A DNA stretch of 64,000 nt, taken from contig NZ_DFBS01000014.1 in assembly GCF_002366715.1 (NCBI RefSeq), forward strand, positions 1 to 64,000, in the 5' to 3' direction. How positions within the stretch are numbered: position 1 is the stretch's first letter; each line of letters starts with the position of its first letter. Position numbers and translations under genes: made by a program. The DNA is from Halomonas sp. UBA3074. Its GTDB lineage: Bacteria > Pseudomonadota > Gammaproteobacteria > Pseudomonadales > Halomonadaceae. Of this stretch, positions 17,022-25,153 are shown piece by piece. Under the pieces are notes generated by a model. The model worked only from the letters and a program-made list of their open reading frames with translations, did not search any database and was not told the origin of the DNA.

Positions 17022-17057
17022 GTACGAAAAGTCGGCGAGCGCAGTCAGTTTTCGTAC
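17022..17057. repeat. 9-bp inverted repeat between phaP and phaC
   Basis: GTACGAAAA (17022-17030) and TTTTCGTAC (17049-17057) form perfect arms with an 18-base spacer, about 105 bases before the phaC start. It could be an operator or an mRNA hairpin; I cannot assign a regulator. Confidence 0.6.
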
Positions 17058-17163
17058 AAAGCCTAGATAAAGCGTTTAATCGTATAAGAAGCTTGGTTAT
17101 ATCACCGCTGGATCTTGGTCAACGTGATCGGTGCGCCTTAAGAGCGGCGTAGGGAGAGTTAGT

Positions 17164-19095
17164 ATGCAGTCAGCGTGGCACAACCCATTCCAGGCACTAT
17201 CCTCAGGGCTTTCTCAAAGTCTTGCACAAGGGCTTTCTCAGGGGTTAACCGAGGGGATAGCCAAGGGTCTACCTGAGGGATTATCCCAGGCAGATATTGA
17301 AGCTTGGAACCACCAGCTTAAAGCGATTAGCGAGCAGTACCAGGGATTGATGCAGGATTTGCTTGCCCGTATCGCCCCCAGTGAAGCCGCGGACTCCATT
17401 TATAGCGACATGCGTGAAAGCTTCGAGGCGGGTGCGCAGTCGCTGATGCAAAATCCCACTCTATTGTGGGAAACGCAGGCCCGGTTGGTGCAGGATCAAT
17501 GGCTTTTGTGGCAGCAGGCCATGCGTGGCATGGCCGGTGAGCAAGTGACCCCATTAGTAACGCCAGCCAAGAATGATCGCCGTTTTAAAGACGAGGCGTG
17601 GACACAAGACCCACACTACATGGCCATCATGCAGCAGTACCTGCTGTTCTCGCAGATGGTTGAAGAGCTGATTGAAAGTTTAAGTGGCCTCGATGAGACC
17701 CAGCAGCGGAATCTGCTGTTTTACGCGCGCCAGTTGGTCAATGCGATGGCGCCGACTAACTTTATGACCACCAATCCCGAAGTCATGCGCCGCACGGTTG
17801 AAACCCGGGGTCAAAATTTGATCGATGGGTTGGAGCGGCTGCGAGAGGATTTAGGCAACTCAGCGGAAGGCATTAATGTCCGCATGACCGATCGCGGTGC
17901 TTTCGGGGTGGGGGACAACATTGCCGTCACGCCCGGTGCGGTGGTTTACGAAAATGAGCTAATACAGCTCATCCAGTATACCCCCACCACGGAGAAAACC
18001 TTCAAAACGCCGCTGTTGATGGTGCCGCCGTGGATCAACAAGTACTACATTCTCGATCTACGCGACGATAATTCCATGGTGAAGTGGCTAGTGGAACAAG
18101 GCCATACGGTCTTTTTGATATCCTGGCGCAATCCTGGACCCGAACAGCGCGATATCACTTGGGCCGACTATATGCAGATGGGTCCCATCAGCGCGATGGA
18201 GGCCATTGAGAAAGCATGTGGAGAGAAGTCGGTCAATCTGCTCAGTTATTGTGTCGGCGGCACGTTAACGGCTTCTACCGTCGCCTATCTCACCAGCACG
18301 CGGCGTGGGCGCAAAGTAAAATCCGTCACGTATATGGCGACGCTGCAGGATTTTCGCGATCCGGGCGATATCGGTGTCTTTCTGAATGATCGAGTGGTCG
18401 ATGGCATAGAGCAGACGCTTGAACTGAAAGGGTATCTTGACGGCCGCTCCATGGCCTACACCTTCAATTTGCTACGTGAGAACGATCTGTTTTGGTCGTT
18501 TTACATCAATAATTATTTGAAGGGCGAAACGCCAGCCGCCTTTGATCTGCTTTACTGGAATACTGACGGCACCAATCTTCCCGCGGGCACACACGGCTGG
18601 TACCTGCGCCATATGTATCTGGAAAACCGGCTGGTAGAGCCTGGTGGCATCGAGCTGGATGGTGTAAAGATAGACCTGCGTAAGGTGTCAACGCCCAGCT
18701 ACTTTGTGTCTACCAAAGAAGACCACATCGCCAAGTGGAACAGTACCTATTATGGCGCCTTGTTGCCCAAAGGGCAGACCACCTTCGTGTTGGGCGGCTC
18801 GGGCCACATTGCCGGTATCGTAAACCCGCCCCATAAGAACAAGTATGGCTATTGGACCAATGACGCGCTACCGGAAAGCCATGAGGCTTGGCTGGAAAGC
18901 GCGACACCGCACGAAGGCTCCTGGTGGCCCCACTGGCAGGCTTGGATGACCGAGAATGGCTATGCCGATAGCGAGAAAATGGTGCCTGTGCGCCAACCTG
19001 GCGATGGGGAACTCAAGGTGATTGAGCCGGCGCCAGGGCGTTATGTGAAGATGACGATCCCAGAGGTGCTGGGAGAAATTCCCAAGACGTCTTGA
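17164..19095 (+). CDS. phaC: Class I polyhydroxyalkanoate synthase
   Basis: 643 residues from ATG 17164 (GGGAGAG upstream). It polymerises 3-hydroxyacyl-CoA into PHA at the granule surface. The alpha/beta hydrolase core carries the catalytic triad Cys363 (SYCVGG), Asp520 (TKEDHIAKW) and His548 (GGSGHIAG). The residue two before Cys is Ser where most synthases have Gly (GxCxG), a change I know from Halomonas enzymes. Length is slightly above the class I norm of about 590. The N terminus holds seven tetrapeptide repeats of pattern xG(L/I)x (residues 14-41). No phaE/phaR subunit gene is adjacent, consistent with class I. It is separated from phaP by a hairpin and probably has its own promoter. 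Confidence 0.95.
   Translation: MQSAWHNPFQALSSGLSQSLAQGLSQGLTEGIAKGLPEGLSQADIEAWNHQLKAISEQYQGLMQDLLARIAPSEAADSIYSDMRESFEAGAQSLMQNPTLLWETQARLVQDQWLLWQQAMRGMAGEQVTPLVTPAKNDRRFKDEAWTQDPHYMAIMQQYLLFSQMVEELIESLSGLDETQQRNLLFYARQLVNAMAPTNFMTTNPEVMRRTVETRGQNLIDGLERLREDLGNSAEGINVRMTDRGAFGVGDNIAVTPGAVVYENELIQLIQYTPTTEKTFKTPLLMVPPWINKYYILDLRDDNSMVKWLVEQGHTVFLISWRNPGPEQRDITWADYMQMGPISAMEAIEKACGEKSVNLLSYCVGGTLTASTVAYLTSTRRGRKVKSVTYMATLQDFRDPGDIGVFLNDRVVDGIEQTLELKGYLDGRSMAYTFNLLRENDLFWSFYINNYLKGETPAAFDLLYWNTDGTNLPAGTHGWYLRHMYLENRLVEPGGIELDGVKIDLRKVSTPSYFVSTKEDHIAKWNSTYYGALLPKGQTTFVLGGSGHIAGIVNPPHKNKYGYWTNDALPESHEAWLESATPHEGSWWPHWQAWMTENGYADSEKMVPVRQPGDGELKVIEPAPGRYVKMTIPEVLGEIPKTS
17203..17286 (+). repeat. 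Seven 12-base (4-residue) repeats in the phaC 5' end
   Basis: Residues 14-41 read as seven successive tetrapeptides (SGLS, QSLA, QGLS, QGLT, EGIA, KGLP, EGLS). The underlying DNA repeats every 12 bases with variation, which suggests old unit duplication. Confidence 0.8.
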
Positions 19096-19131
19096 TTGAT
19101 CGCTAGAGAGATAATAAAGAGTGAAAACAAG

Positions 19132-19166
19132 AAAAGCCCGCTGACAATGTGTCAGCGGGCTTTTTT
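19132..19166. terminator. Bidirectional terminator between phaC and ahpF
   Basis: A 15-bp stem (19132-19146 with 19150-19164) has a 3-base loop, with T6 on the plus strand and A-rich sequence on the left. It can end phaC transcripts and, on the other strand, ahpF transcripts (ahpF stops at 19176). Confidence 0.88.
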
Positions 19167-19175
19167 GCGTCGTAA

Positions 19176-20732
19176 TCAGTTACGAATCAGGTAGTCGAAA
19201 GCACCAAGCGATGCTTTCGCACCTTCACCCATGGCGATAATGATCTGCTTGTAAGGCACGGTAGTGACATCGCCTGCGGCGAATACACCGGGCACGGACG
19301 TCATACCATGAGCATCGACAATGATTTCACCGCGGGGCGTCATTTCAATCGGTGAGCCTTTCAGCCACTCGGTGTTTGGTACCAAACCTATCTGAACGAA
19401 AATACCTTCCAACGCGATGGACTTGCTCTCGTCAGTGGTGCGGTCTTTATAGTTCAAGCCGTTAACACGGCTGCCGTCGCCAGTGACTTCGGTCGTCTGC
19501 GCATTCAGGATGATATCCACATTGGGCAGGCTCTTGAGCTTCTTCTGCAGTACGGCGTCAGCCCGCATTTCGCCCATAAACTCGACCAAGGTAACGTGGC
19601 CAACAATACCCGCCAGATCAATGGCTGCTTCAACACCCGAATTACCGCCACCAATGACGGCGACACGCTTACCCTTAAACAGAGGGCCATCGCAGTGGGG
19701 GCAGTAGGCGACCCCTTTATTGCGATATTGCTGCTCGCCAGGCACGTTCATTTCGCGCCAGCGGGCGCCCGTTGCCAGTACCAGTGTCTTGCTCTTTAGT
19801 TTGGCACCAGACTCGAACGTGACTTGATGCAGGCCGCCTTCGGCTTCGGCCGCTTTAAACGAAGTCGCAAGCTGCAGGTTCATGACGTCAACTTCGTAAT
19901 CTTTAACGTGCTCTTCCAGCGCGCTGACCAGTTTTGGGCCTTCGGTATGTGACACCGAAATGAAGTTTTCAATGCCCATGGTGTCGGCCACCTGGCCACC
20001 GAAGCGTTCAGCGGCAACACCTGTGTTGATGCCTTTGCGTGCCGAGTAAATGGCCGCCGCAGCGCCGGCGGGACCGCCACCAATCACGAGCGTATCGAAG
20101 GCGGCTTTTTCGGTTAGCTTTTTAGCATCGCGTTCGGCCGCGCCGGTGTCGACCTTGGCAAGGATCTGTTCCAGGGTCATGCGGCCTTGGTCGAACGGCT
20201 TGCCGTTCAGGTAGATGCTCGGCACCGACATGATTTCACGCGACTCGACTTCATCCTGAAACAGCGCCCCGTCGATAGCGACATGGCGTACATTGGGATT
20301 GAAGATAGCTATCAGGTTAAGCGCCTGAACCACGTCGGGGCAGTTCTGGCAAGAGAGCGAGTAATAAGTCTCGAACAGCATCTCGCCATCAAGCGCACGA
20401 ATCTGATCGAGTTGCTCGTTAGATGTTTTGGGTGGGTGACCGCCCACTTGAAGCAGCGCCAGTACCAGCGAGGTGAACTCGTGGCCCATGGGGATGCCGG
20501 CAAATACAACGCCCGTCTCTTCACCGGGGCGGTTGATCGCAAACGATGGCGTGCGTGCATCCTGGCCATCGCTGTACAGGGTAATTTTATCGCTCAAGCT
20601 GCTGATATCTTCCAACAGGCCCAGCAATTCATGTGACTTGGCACCGTCATCGAGGGACGCAACGATCTCGAACGGCTGAGTCACTTTTTCCAGATACGCT
20701 TTTAACTGGGATTTTAAATTGGCGTCCAGCAT
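19176..20732 (-). CDS. ahpF: Alkyl hydroperoxide reductase subunit F (AhpC reductase)
   Basis: 518 residues, close to the E. coli protein (521). The N-terminal double thioredoxin-like domain has its redox Cys pair at 128/131 (SCQNCPDV). The FAD-binding GGGPAGAAAA, the second disulfide CPHC in AYCPHCDGP, and the NAD(P)H-binding GGGNSGVEAA follow. It passes electrons from NADH through FAD and two disulfides to AhpC. It lies downstream of ahpC behind an intergenic hairpin, so it is probably expressed at a lower level than ahpC. Confidence 0.96.
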   Translation of the reverse strand: MLDANLKSQLKAYLEKVTQPFEIVASLDDGAKSHELLGLLEDISSLSDKITLYSDGQDARTPSFAINRPGEETGVVFAGIPMGHEFTSLVLALLQVGGHPPKTSNEQLDQIRALDGEMLFETYYSLSCQNCPDVVQALNLIAIFNPNVRHVAIDGALFQDEVESREIMSVPSIYLNGKPFDQGRMTLEQILAKVDTGAAERDAKKLTEKAAFDTLVIGGGPAGAAAAIYSARKGINTGVAAERFGGQVADTMGIENFISVSHTEGPKLVSALEEHVKDYEVDVMNLQLATSFKAAEAEGGLHQVTFESGAKLKSKTLVLATGARWREMNVPGEQQYRNKGVAYCPHCDGPLFKGKRVAVIGGGNSGVEAAIDLAGIVGHVTLVEFMGEMRADAVLQKKLKSLPNVDIILNAQTTEVTGDGSRVNGLNYKDRTTDESKSIALEGIFVQIGLVPNTEWLKGSPIEMTPRGEIIVDAHGMTSVPGVFAAGDVTTVPYKQIIIAMGEGAKASLGAFDYLIRN

Positions 20733-20801
20733 GACAGTGCTTCCTCGCAGTTAACATGTGCGTGTTTGATCACAGAGCACGGCGTAAAAACACGTGCTTA
20801 A

Positions 20802-20835
20802 TAAAACAAAACACCCGGGCTGGTGCCCGGGTGTC
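20802..20835 (-). terminator. Hairpin with T-rich tail between ahpC and ahpF
   Basis: ACACCCGGGC (20811-20820) pairs with GCCCGGGTGT (20825-20834); on the minus strand it is followed by TTTTGTTTT (complement of 20802-20810). It is a good intrinsic terminator or attenuator after ahpC. A second inverted repeat (GCTGCCAAA at 20839-20847 and TTTGGCAGC at 20872-20880) lies between it and the ahpC stop. Confidence 0.8.
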
Positions 20836-20890
20836 GCGCTGCCAAATGGGCAACAGAGAGAGAAATATCCGTTTGGCAGCCGTAGGCAGT

Positions 20891-21454
20891 TTAGATTTTA
20901 CCTACCAGATCCAAAGAAGGGGCGAGGGTGTCTTCGCCTTCTTTCCACTTCGCTGGGCATACTTCGTTCGGATTGGCGCGCACGTATTGAGCCGCTTTCA
21001 CTTTACGCAGCAGCTCTTCGGCATTGCGACCGATGTTGCCAGCGTTGATTTCGACGATTTGGATTTTGCCGTCAGGGTCGACAACAAAGGTACCGCGCTC
21101 GGCAAGACCGGCTTCTTCGATCAAGACTTCGAAGTTGCGTGAAATGCGCAGCGTCGGATCCGCAATCATCGGGTACTGGAGTTTGCCGATGGTGTCAGAG
21201 CTGTCGTGCCATGCTTTGTGGGTGAAATGGGTGTCAGTTGAAACGCTGTAGATTTCAACGCCCAGTTTCTTGAACTCAGCGTAGTTGTCGGCCAGGTCAC
21301 CAAGCTCGGTCGGGCAGACAAAGGTGAAGTCGGCAGGGTAGAAGAAAAAGATAGACCACTGACCCTGCAAGTCCGCTTCGGTCACATCAACAAATTCGCC
21401 ATTCAAATAGGCAGTCGCTTTAAACGGCTTAACTTCAGTGTTAATCAAAGACAT
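20891..21454 (-). CDS. ahpC: Alkyl hydroperoxide reductase subunit C (2-Cys peroxiredoxin)
   Basis: 187 residues, the standard AhpC length. The peroxidatic Cys47 is in FTFVCPTEL and the resolving Cys166 in NEVCPAKW; the conserved Arg of the active site is in the TLRISRNFEV block. It reduces organic and hydrogen peroxides and is re-reduced by AhpF. A strong CTGGAGA ribosome-binding site precedes the start. A possible OxyR half-site lies about 100 bases upstream. Confidence 0.97.
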   Translation of the reverse strand: MSLINTEVKPFKATAYLNGEFVDVTEADLQGQWSIFFFYPADFTFVCPTELGDLADNYAEFKKLGVEIYSVSTDTHFTHKAWHDSSDTIGKLQYPMIADPTLRISRNFEVLIEEAGLAERGTFVVDPDGKIQIVEINAGNIGRNAEELLRKVKAAQYVRANPNEVCPAKWKEGEDTLAPSLDLVGKI

Positions 21455-21804
21455 TCAGATAATCTCCAGGATTGGTGAATGAACAATTAGAAAGTGGTAA
21501 TAATACTAATGGCTAACGACTAAAGGCTAAAATTAAGAATAGGCATACTACCAATAGCATTTCTCTATTGGCACAAGCCGTGTCGTTGCGCTGGCTGGTT
21601 AATGGGGTCGATGAAGCAGAATACAAGAATTTTTCACATTGGCTTGCGGTGGGCGCCCCCGCACCGCAAAATTCGCACGGTCAGCATTATGGCCTACGCT
21701 ATTGTTAGCCGTGGGTGAGCTGGCATTAATACCTTAGCCAGACAACGTTGACACGAATGGCTAACAAACGTGGCTAAACAGTTGAGACATCAGGAGCAGT
21801 GATA
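21455..21804. other. 350-bp divergent intergenic region between ahpC and potF
   Basis: No ORF is convincing. The region holds the OxyR-like element near ahpC, an 8-bp stem-loop (TTGCGGTG at 21644-21651 with CACCGCAA at 21662-21669), and six copies of GGCTAA or its complement TTAGCC (21511, 21525, 21705, 21734, 21759, 21772), four of them in the last 100 bases before potF. Confidence 0.6.
21551..21571 (-). promoter_or_regulatory. Candidate OxyR half-site upstream of ahpC
   Basis: The inverted repeat CCAATAG-N7-CTATTGG contains ATAG-N7-CTAT, the half-site of the OxyR consensus, about 100 bases before the ahpC start. The second half-site at the expected 22-base spacing is not recognisable, so the call is tentative. 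Confidence 0.45.
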
Positions 21805-22908
21805 ATGGGGAACATCCACAAACTTTCAGCGGCCGTTGCGGCCATTTCGTTTGCCGCAGCGGCTAGCGCTACCCATGCCGATGAGGTGCGGGTATATAAT
21901 TGGTCAGACTACATTGCCCCGGAAACGCTGGAAAAATTCACCGAGCGTACCGGCATTGAAGTGACCTACGACGTTTACGATAGCAATGAAATTCTAGATG
22001 CTGCACTGCTCGCCGGCCGTTCAGGCTATGACGTGGTGGTGCCCTCTACTTACTACTTTACCCGTCAAGTAAAAGCCGGTGTCTTCCAGCCGCTTAACCA
22101 CGAGTTACTGCCCAATTTAGACAACCTCAATCCTGAGTTGATGGAGAACCTGGAAACCATCGACGCCGGTAGCGAATACTCGGTTCCCTATATGTGGGGC
22201 ACCAATGGTATCGGCTATAACGTTGAGCGTGTAAAAGAAATCCTGGGTGACGACGCCCCCGTAGACAGCTGGGCGTTGCTGTTCGATCCCGAGGTAACCG
22301 GCGCCCTCAGCGAGGCAGGTTGCGGCCTCTCCATGCTGGATTCTGCTGATGAGATGCTTTCGCCCGCGATGGCCTATTTGGGCTTGGATCCGCTTAGCGA
22401 AAATATCGAAGATATCGAAGCTGCTGGCGAGTTGATTGCCGACGTCCGCGACGACATGACCTATTTCCACTCCTCGCGCTATGTCTCTGATCTGGCGAAC
22501 GGCGATATCTGCGTAGCGGCTGGCTACTCTGGTGATGTTTTCCAAGCCGCTGCACGCGCAGAAGAAGCCGGTCGCGATTTTTCGATTGGCTATGCCATCC
22601 CTAAAGAAGGCGCAGCCCTATGGTTCGATATGATGGCAGTGCCCGCCGATGCGCCGAACACTGAAAACGCTCATGCGTTCATCAACTTCATTCTTGACCC
22701 GGAAATCGCCGCAGAGATAACCGAGTACGTGCGTTATGCCAATCCGAATTCCGCGGCTGACGAGTTCCTTTCAGAAGAGATTATCAACGACCCTGCGATC
22801 TACCCGGAAACGGATGTCATGCAAAACCTATACGTGCAGGCAGAAAAGCCCCAAGATGTGCTCCGCGCCCGCACGCGTATTTGGAATCGCGTGAAGTCTG
22901 GCCGCTAA
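21805..22908 (+). CDS. potF: Polyamine ABC transporter periplasmic binding protein, PotF type
   Basis: 367 residues from ATG 21805 with AGGAG 8 bases upstream. The signal peptide runs to about residue 26 (ATHA-DEV). The mature start VRVYNWSDYIAPETLEKFTERTG is the PotD/PotF hallmark, and aromatic and acidic residues that cradle the polyamine are spread through the two lobes. It is followed by potG, potH and potI. In E. coli PotFGHI imports putrescine; the exact polyamine here cannot be decided by eye. Confidence 0.92.
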   Translation: MGNIHKLSAAVAAISFAAAASATHADEVRVYNWSDYIAPETLEKFTERTGIEVTYDVYDSNEILDAALLAGRSGYDVVVPSTYYFTRQVKAGVFQPLNHELLPNLDNLNPELMENLETIDAGSEYSVPYMWGTNGIGYNVERVKEILGDDAPVDSWALLFDPEVTGALSEAGCGLSMLDSADEMLSPAMAYLGLDPLSENIEDIEAAGELIADVRDDMTYFHSSRYVSDLANGDICVAAGYSGDVFQAAARAEEAGRDFSIGYAIPKEGAALWFDMMAVPADAPNTENAHAFINFILDPEIAAEITEYVRYANPNSAADEFLSEEIINDPAIYPETDVMQNLYVQAEKPQDVLRARTRIWNRVKSGR

Positions 22909-22926
22909 GCCGACCGTTATCCGACG

Positions 22927-22968
22927 GCGAGCCTGAGGCACTCCCTCATTGGCTCGCTGTTTATTTTT
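22927..22968 (+). terminator. Intercistronic terminator/attenuator after potF
   Basis: A long stem (GCGAGCC 22927-22933 with GGCTCGC 22951-22957, extended by TGAGG with CCTCA) is followed by TGTTTATTTTT. A second smaller hairpin (22973-22978 with 22983-22988, then CTTTT) follows. Such structures usually keep the binding protein more abundant than the membrane complex. Confidence 0.82.
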
Positions 22969-23007
22969 CAATGCCCGGGTTACCGGGCCTTTTGATGGGA
23001 GTGGCGA

Positions 23008-24189
23008 ATGGTCACTACGCCCCTGTCGAACGAGCCTTCATCTGCTTCACCCACAGCCCCTTCAGCGCCTCGCGCCCAGGGAAAAACCCCTCGGTTTGCC
23101 GAGGACGTGGTGCTGGAAGTGAAACGCTTAAGCAAGCGATTCGATGATGCGCTGGCGGTGGATGATGTCAACTTGCAGGTCAAGCGCGGCGAAATCTTCG
23201 CGTTGTTAGGTGGGTCGGGGTCGGGTAAATCAACCCTGCTGCGTATGTTGGCGGGATTCGAGACGCCAACGGAAGGGCGCATATTATTAGACGGCGTCAA
23301 TATCACCGCCATACCGCCGCACAAGCGGCCCATCAACATGATGTTTCAGTCCTATGCGCTGTTTCCGCACATGACGGTGGCGCAGAATATCGCTTTTGGT
23401 TTGAAGCAGGACAAGCTGCCCAAAGCGGATATTGACGCCCGTGTTGCACAAATGCTCAAGCTGGTGCACATGGAGCGCTTTGCCAAGCGCAAGCCGCATC
23501 AACTTTCCGGCGGGCAACGCCAGCGGGTCGCACTGGCCCGGTCACTGGCCAAACGGCCCAAGCTGCTGTTGCTGGATGAGCCCATGGGGGCACTGGATAA
23601 AAAACTGCGCACTGAAATGCAGTTGGAAGTGGTTGAGATTATCGAGCAGGTGGGGGTTACCTGCATCATGGTGACCCATGACCAGGAAGAAGCCATGACC
23701 ATGGCCGATCGCGTGGCCATTATGGCCGATGGCTGGATCGAGCAGGTGGGTTCGCCGGTGGATATCTATGAAAGCCCGGTAAGCCGCATGGTGGCTGAAT
23801 TCGTGGGCACGGTGAATCTGTTTGAAGGCGAGATCATTGAGGATGCTGCTGACCACTGCCGCATTGTCGCCCCCGCGCTCAATCAGCCTATTTATATCGA
23901 CCATGGGATTACCACCCAGGCGATGGATCGACGTGTGTGGGTCGCGTTGCGGCCTGAGAAAATTTGGTTAACCCGAGAAAAACCCACCACGGAATATAAT
24001 TGGGCCGAGGGCAAAGTGGATGATATTGCCTACTTAGGGGGCTTCTCGCTTTACTACGTTCGCACGCCGTCGGGTCAAATGATCAAGGTCAGCATGGCCA
24101 ACACAGAGCGTCGCGGTGATCGGCCTACCTGGGAGGACAGTGTTTACGTCCACTGGGAAGATCACAGCACCATTGTCCTGAATCGCTAG
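23008..24189 (+). CDS. potG: Polyamine ABC transporter ATPase, PotG type
   Basis: 393 residues. After a Ser/Pro/Ala-rich N-terminal extension of about 30 residues come Walker A GGSGSGKST, the Q-loop FQSYALFPHMTV, signature LSGGQRQR, Walker B LLLLDEPMGALD and the switch HDQEEA; the C-terminal TOBE/MOI regulatory domain spans about 290-393. It energises polyamine import with PotH and PotI. The start is preceded by GGGAG. Confidence 0.94.
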   Translation: MVTTPLSNEPSSASPTAPSAPRAQGKTPRFAEDVVLEVKRLSKRFDDALAVDDVNLQVKRGEIFALLGGSGSGKSTLLRMLAGFETPTEGRILLDGVNITAIPPHKRPINMMFQSYALFPHMTVAQNIAFGLKQDKLPKADIDARVAQMLKLVHMERFAKRKPHQLSGGQRQRVALARSLAKRPKLLLLDEPMGALDKKLRTEMQLEVVEIIEQVGVTCIMVTHDQEEAMTMADRVAIMADGWIEQVGSPVDIYESPVSRMVAEFVGTVNLFEGEIIEDAADHCRIVAPALNQPIYIDHGITTQAMDRRVWVALRPEKIWLTREKPTTEYNWAEGKVDDIAYLGGFSLYYVRTPSGQMIKVSMANTERRGDRPTWEDSVYVHWEDHSTIVLNR

Positions 24190-24241
24190 CAGGTTGAACC
24201 GCTAGCGTGGTGCCTTTCCTACTGCGAGGAGCCTGCCTTCA

Positions 24242-25153
24242 ATGAAGTCATCCCGTTCTTCAGCACTGCTCAAACGCTTGAAACTGGGGCGACGGGTGGT
24301 GATTGCGTTTCCGCTCGTCTGGTTAACGCTGTTTTTCCTGCTGCCCTTTGCGCTGGTACTCAAAATCAGCCTGTCCGAGGCGGCGATTGCGATTCCGCCT
24401 TACGGTCCGCTGCTGGAGTATGCTGACCAAACGCTGCACATTTTTTTAAATGTTGGCAACTATCTCTTTCTGCTGTCGGACTCGCTGTATATCGCCGCTT
24501 ATTGGGGATCGGTCAAAACGGCATTCATCGCAACCGTGGCTTGCCTGCTGATCGGCTATCCAATGGCGTATGCCATGGCGCGGGCACCGGCACGCTGGCA
24601 GCTACTGTTACTGCTGCTGGTCATGTTGCCTTCGTGGACATCGTTCTTGATTCGTGTCTATGCCTGGATGGGAATTCTCAGCAACAGCGGTCTCATTAAT
24701 AACCTGCTGATAGGATTGGGCCTTATCGATTCACCGCTGCGCATGATGAATACCCAGTTTGCGGTCACGATTGGGATCGTTTACGCCTACTTGCCGTTTA
24801 TGGTGCTGCCACTCTATGCCCACCTGACCCGGATGGATAATTCGTTATTGGAAGCGGCTGCTGACCTGGGTTCACGCAAGATCAATACGTTTATCAAGGT
24901 CACGTTGCCGCTCTCGATGGGAGGAATTGTGGCGGGCTCGATGCTGGTGTTTATCCCGGCAGTTGGCGAGTTCGTTATCCCCGAGCTGCTGGGCGGCCCA
25001 GACACGTTAATGATCGGCAAAGTCTTGTGGGAAGAGTTCTTCCTGAACCGAGACTGGCCCGTGGCGTCGGCGTTGGCCATGGTGATGCTATTGCTGCTGT
25101 TGGTACCGATTGTCTGGTTCCATCGCTATCAGTCCAAGGAGCTAGAATCATGA
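24242..25153 (+). CDS. potH: Polyamine ABC transporter permease, PotH type
   Basis: 303 residues with six predicted TM helices; the first follows a basic N terminus (KRLKLGRRVVIAFPLVW). The permease EAA loop that docks on PotG is visible as EAAADLGSRKINTF (about residues 205-218). It belongs to the MalFG-like family as the first permease of the pair. It ends in an ATGA overlap with potI. Confidence 0.94.
   Translation: MKSSRSSALLKRLKLGRRVVIAFPLVWLTLFFLLPFALVLKISLSEAAIAIPPYGPLLEYADQTLHIFLNVGNYLFLLSDSLYIAAYWGSVKTAFIATVACLLIGYPMAYAMARAPARWQLLLLLLVMLPSWTSFLIRVYAWMGILSNSGLINNLLIGLGLIDSPLRMMNTQFAVTIGIVYAYLPFMVLPLYAHLTRMDNSLLEAAADLGSRKINTFIKVTLPLSMGGIVAGSMLVFIPAVGEFVIPELLGGPDTLMIGKVLWEEFFLNRDWPVASALAMVMLLLLLVPIVWFHRYQSKELES

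Noticed and set aside
25027..25149. Upstream in-frame extension of potI
   Set aside because: It lies inside potH in another frame; the ATGA overlap at 25150 and the family start with a TM helix support the shorter form.
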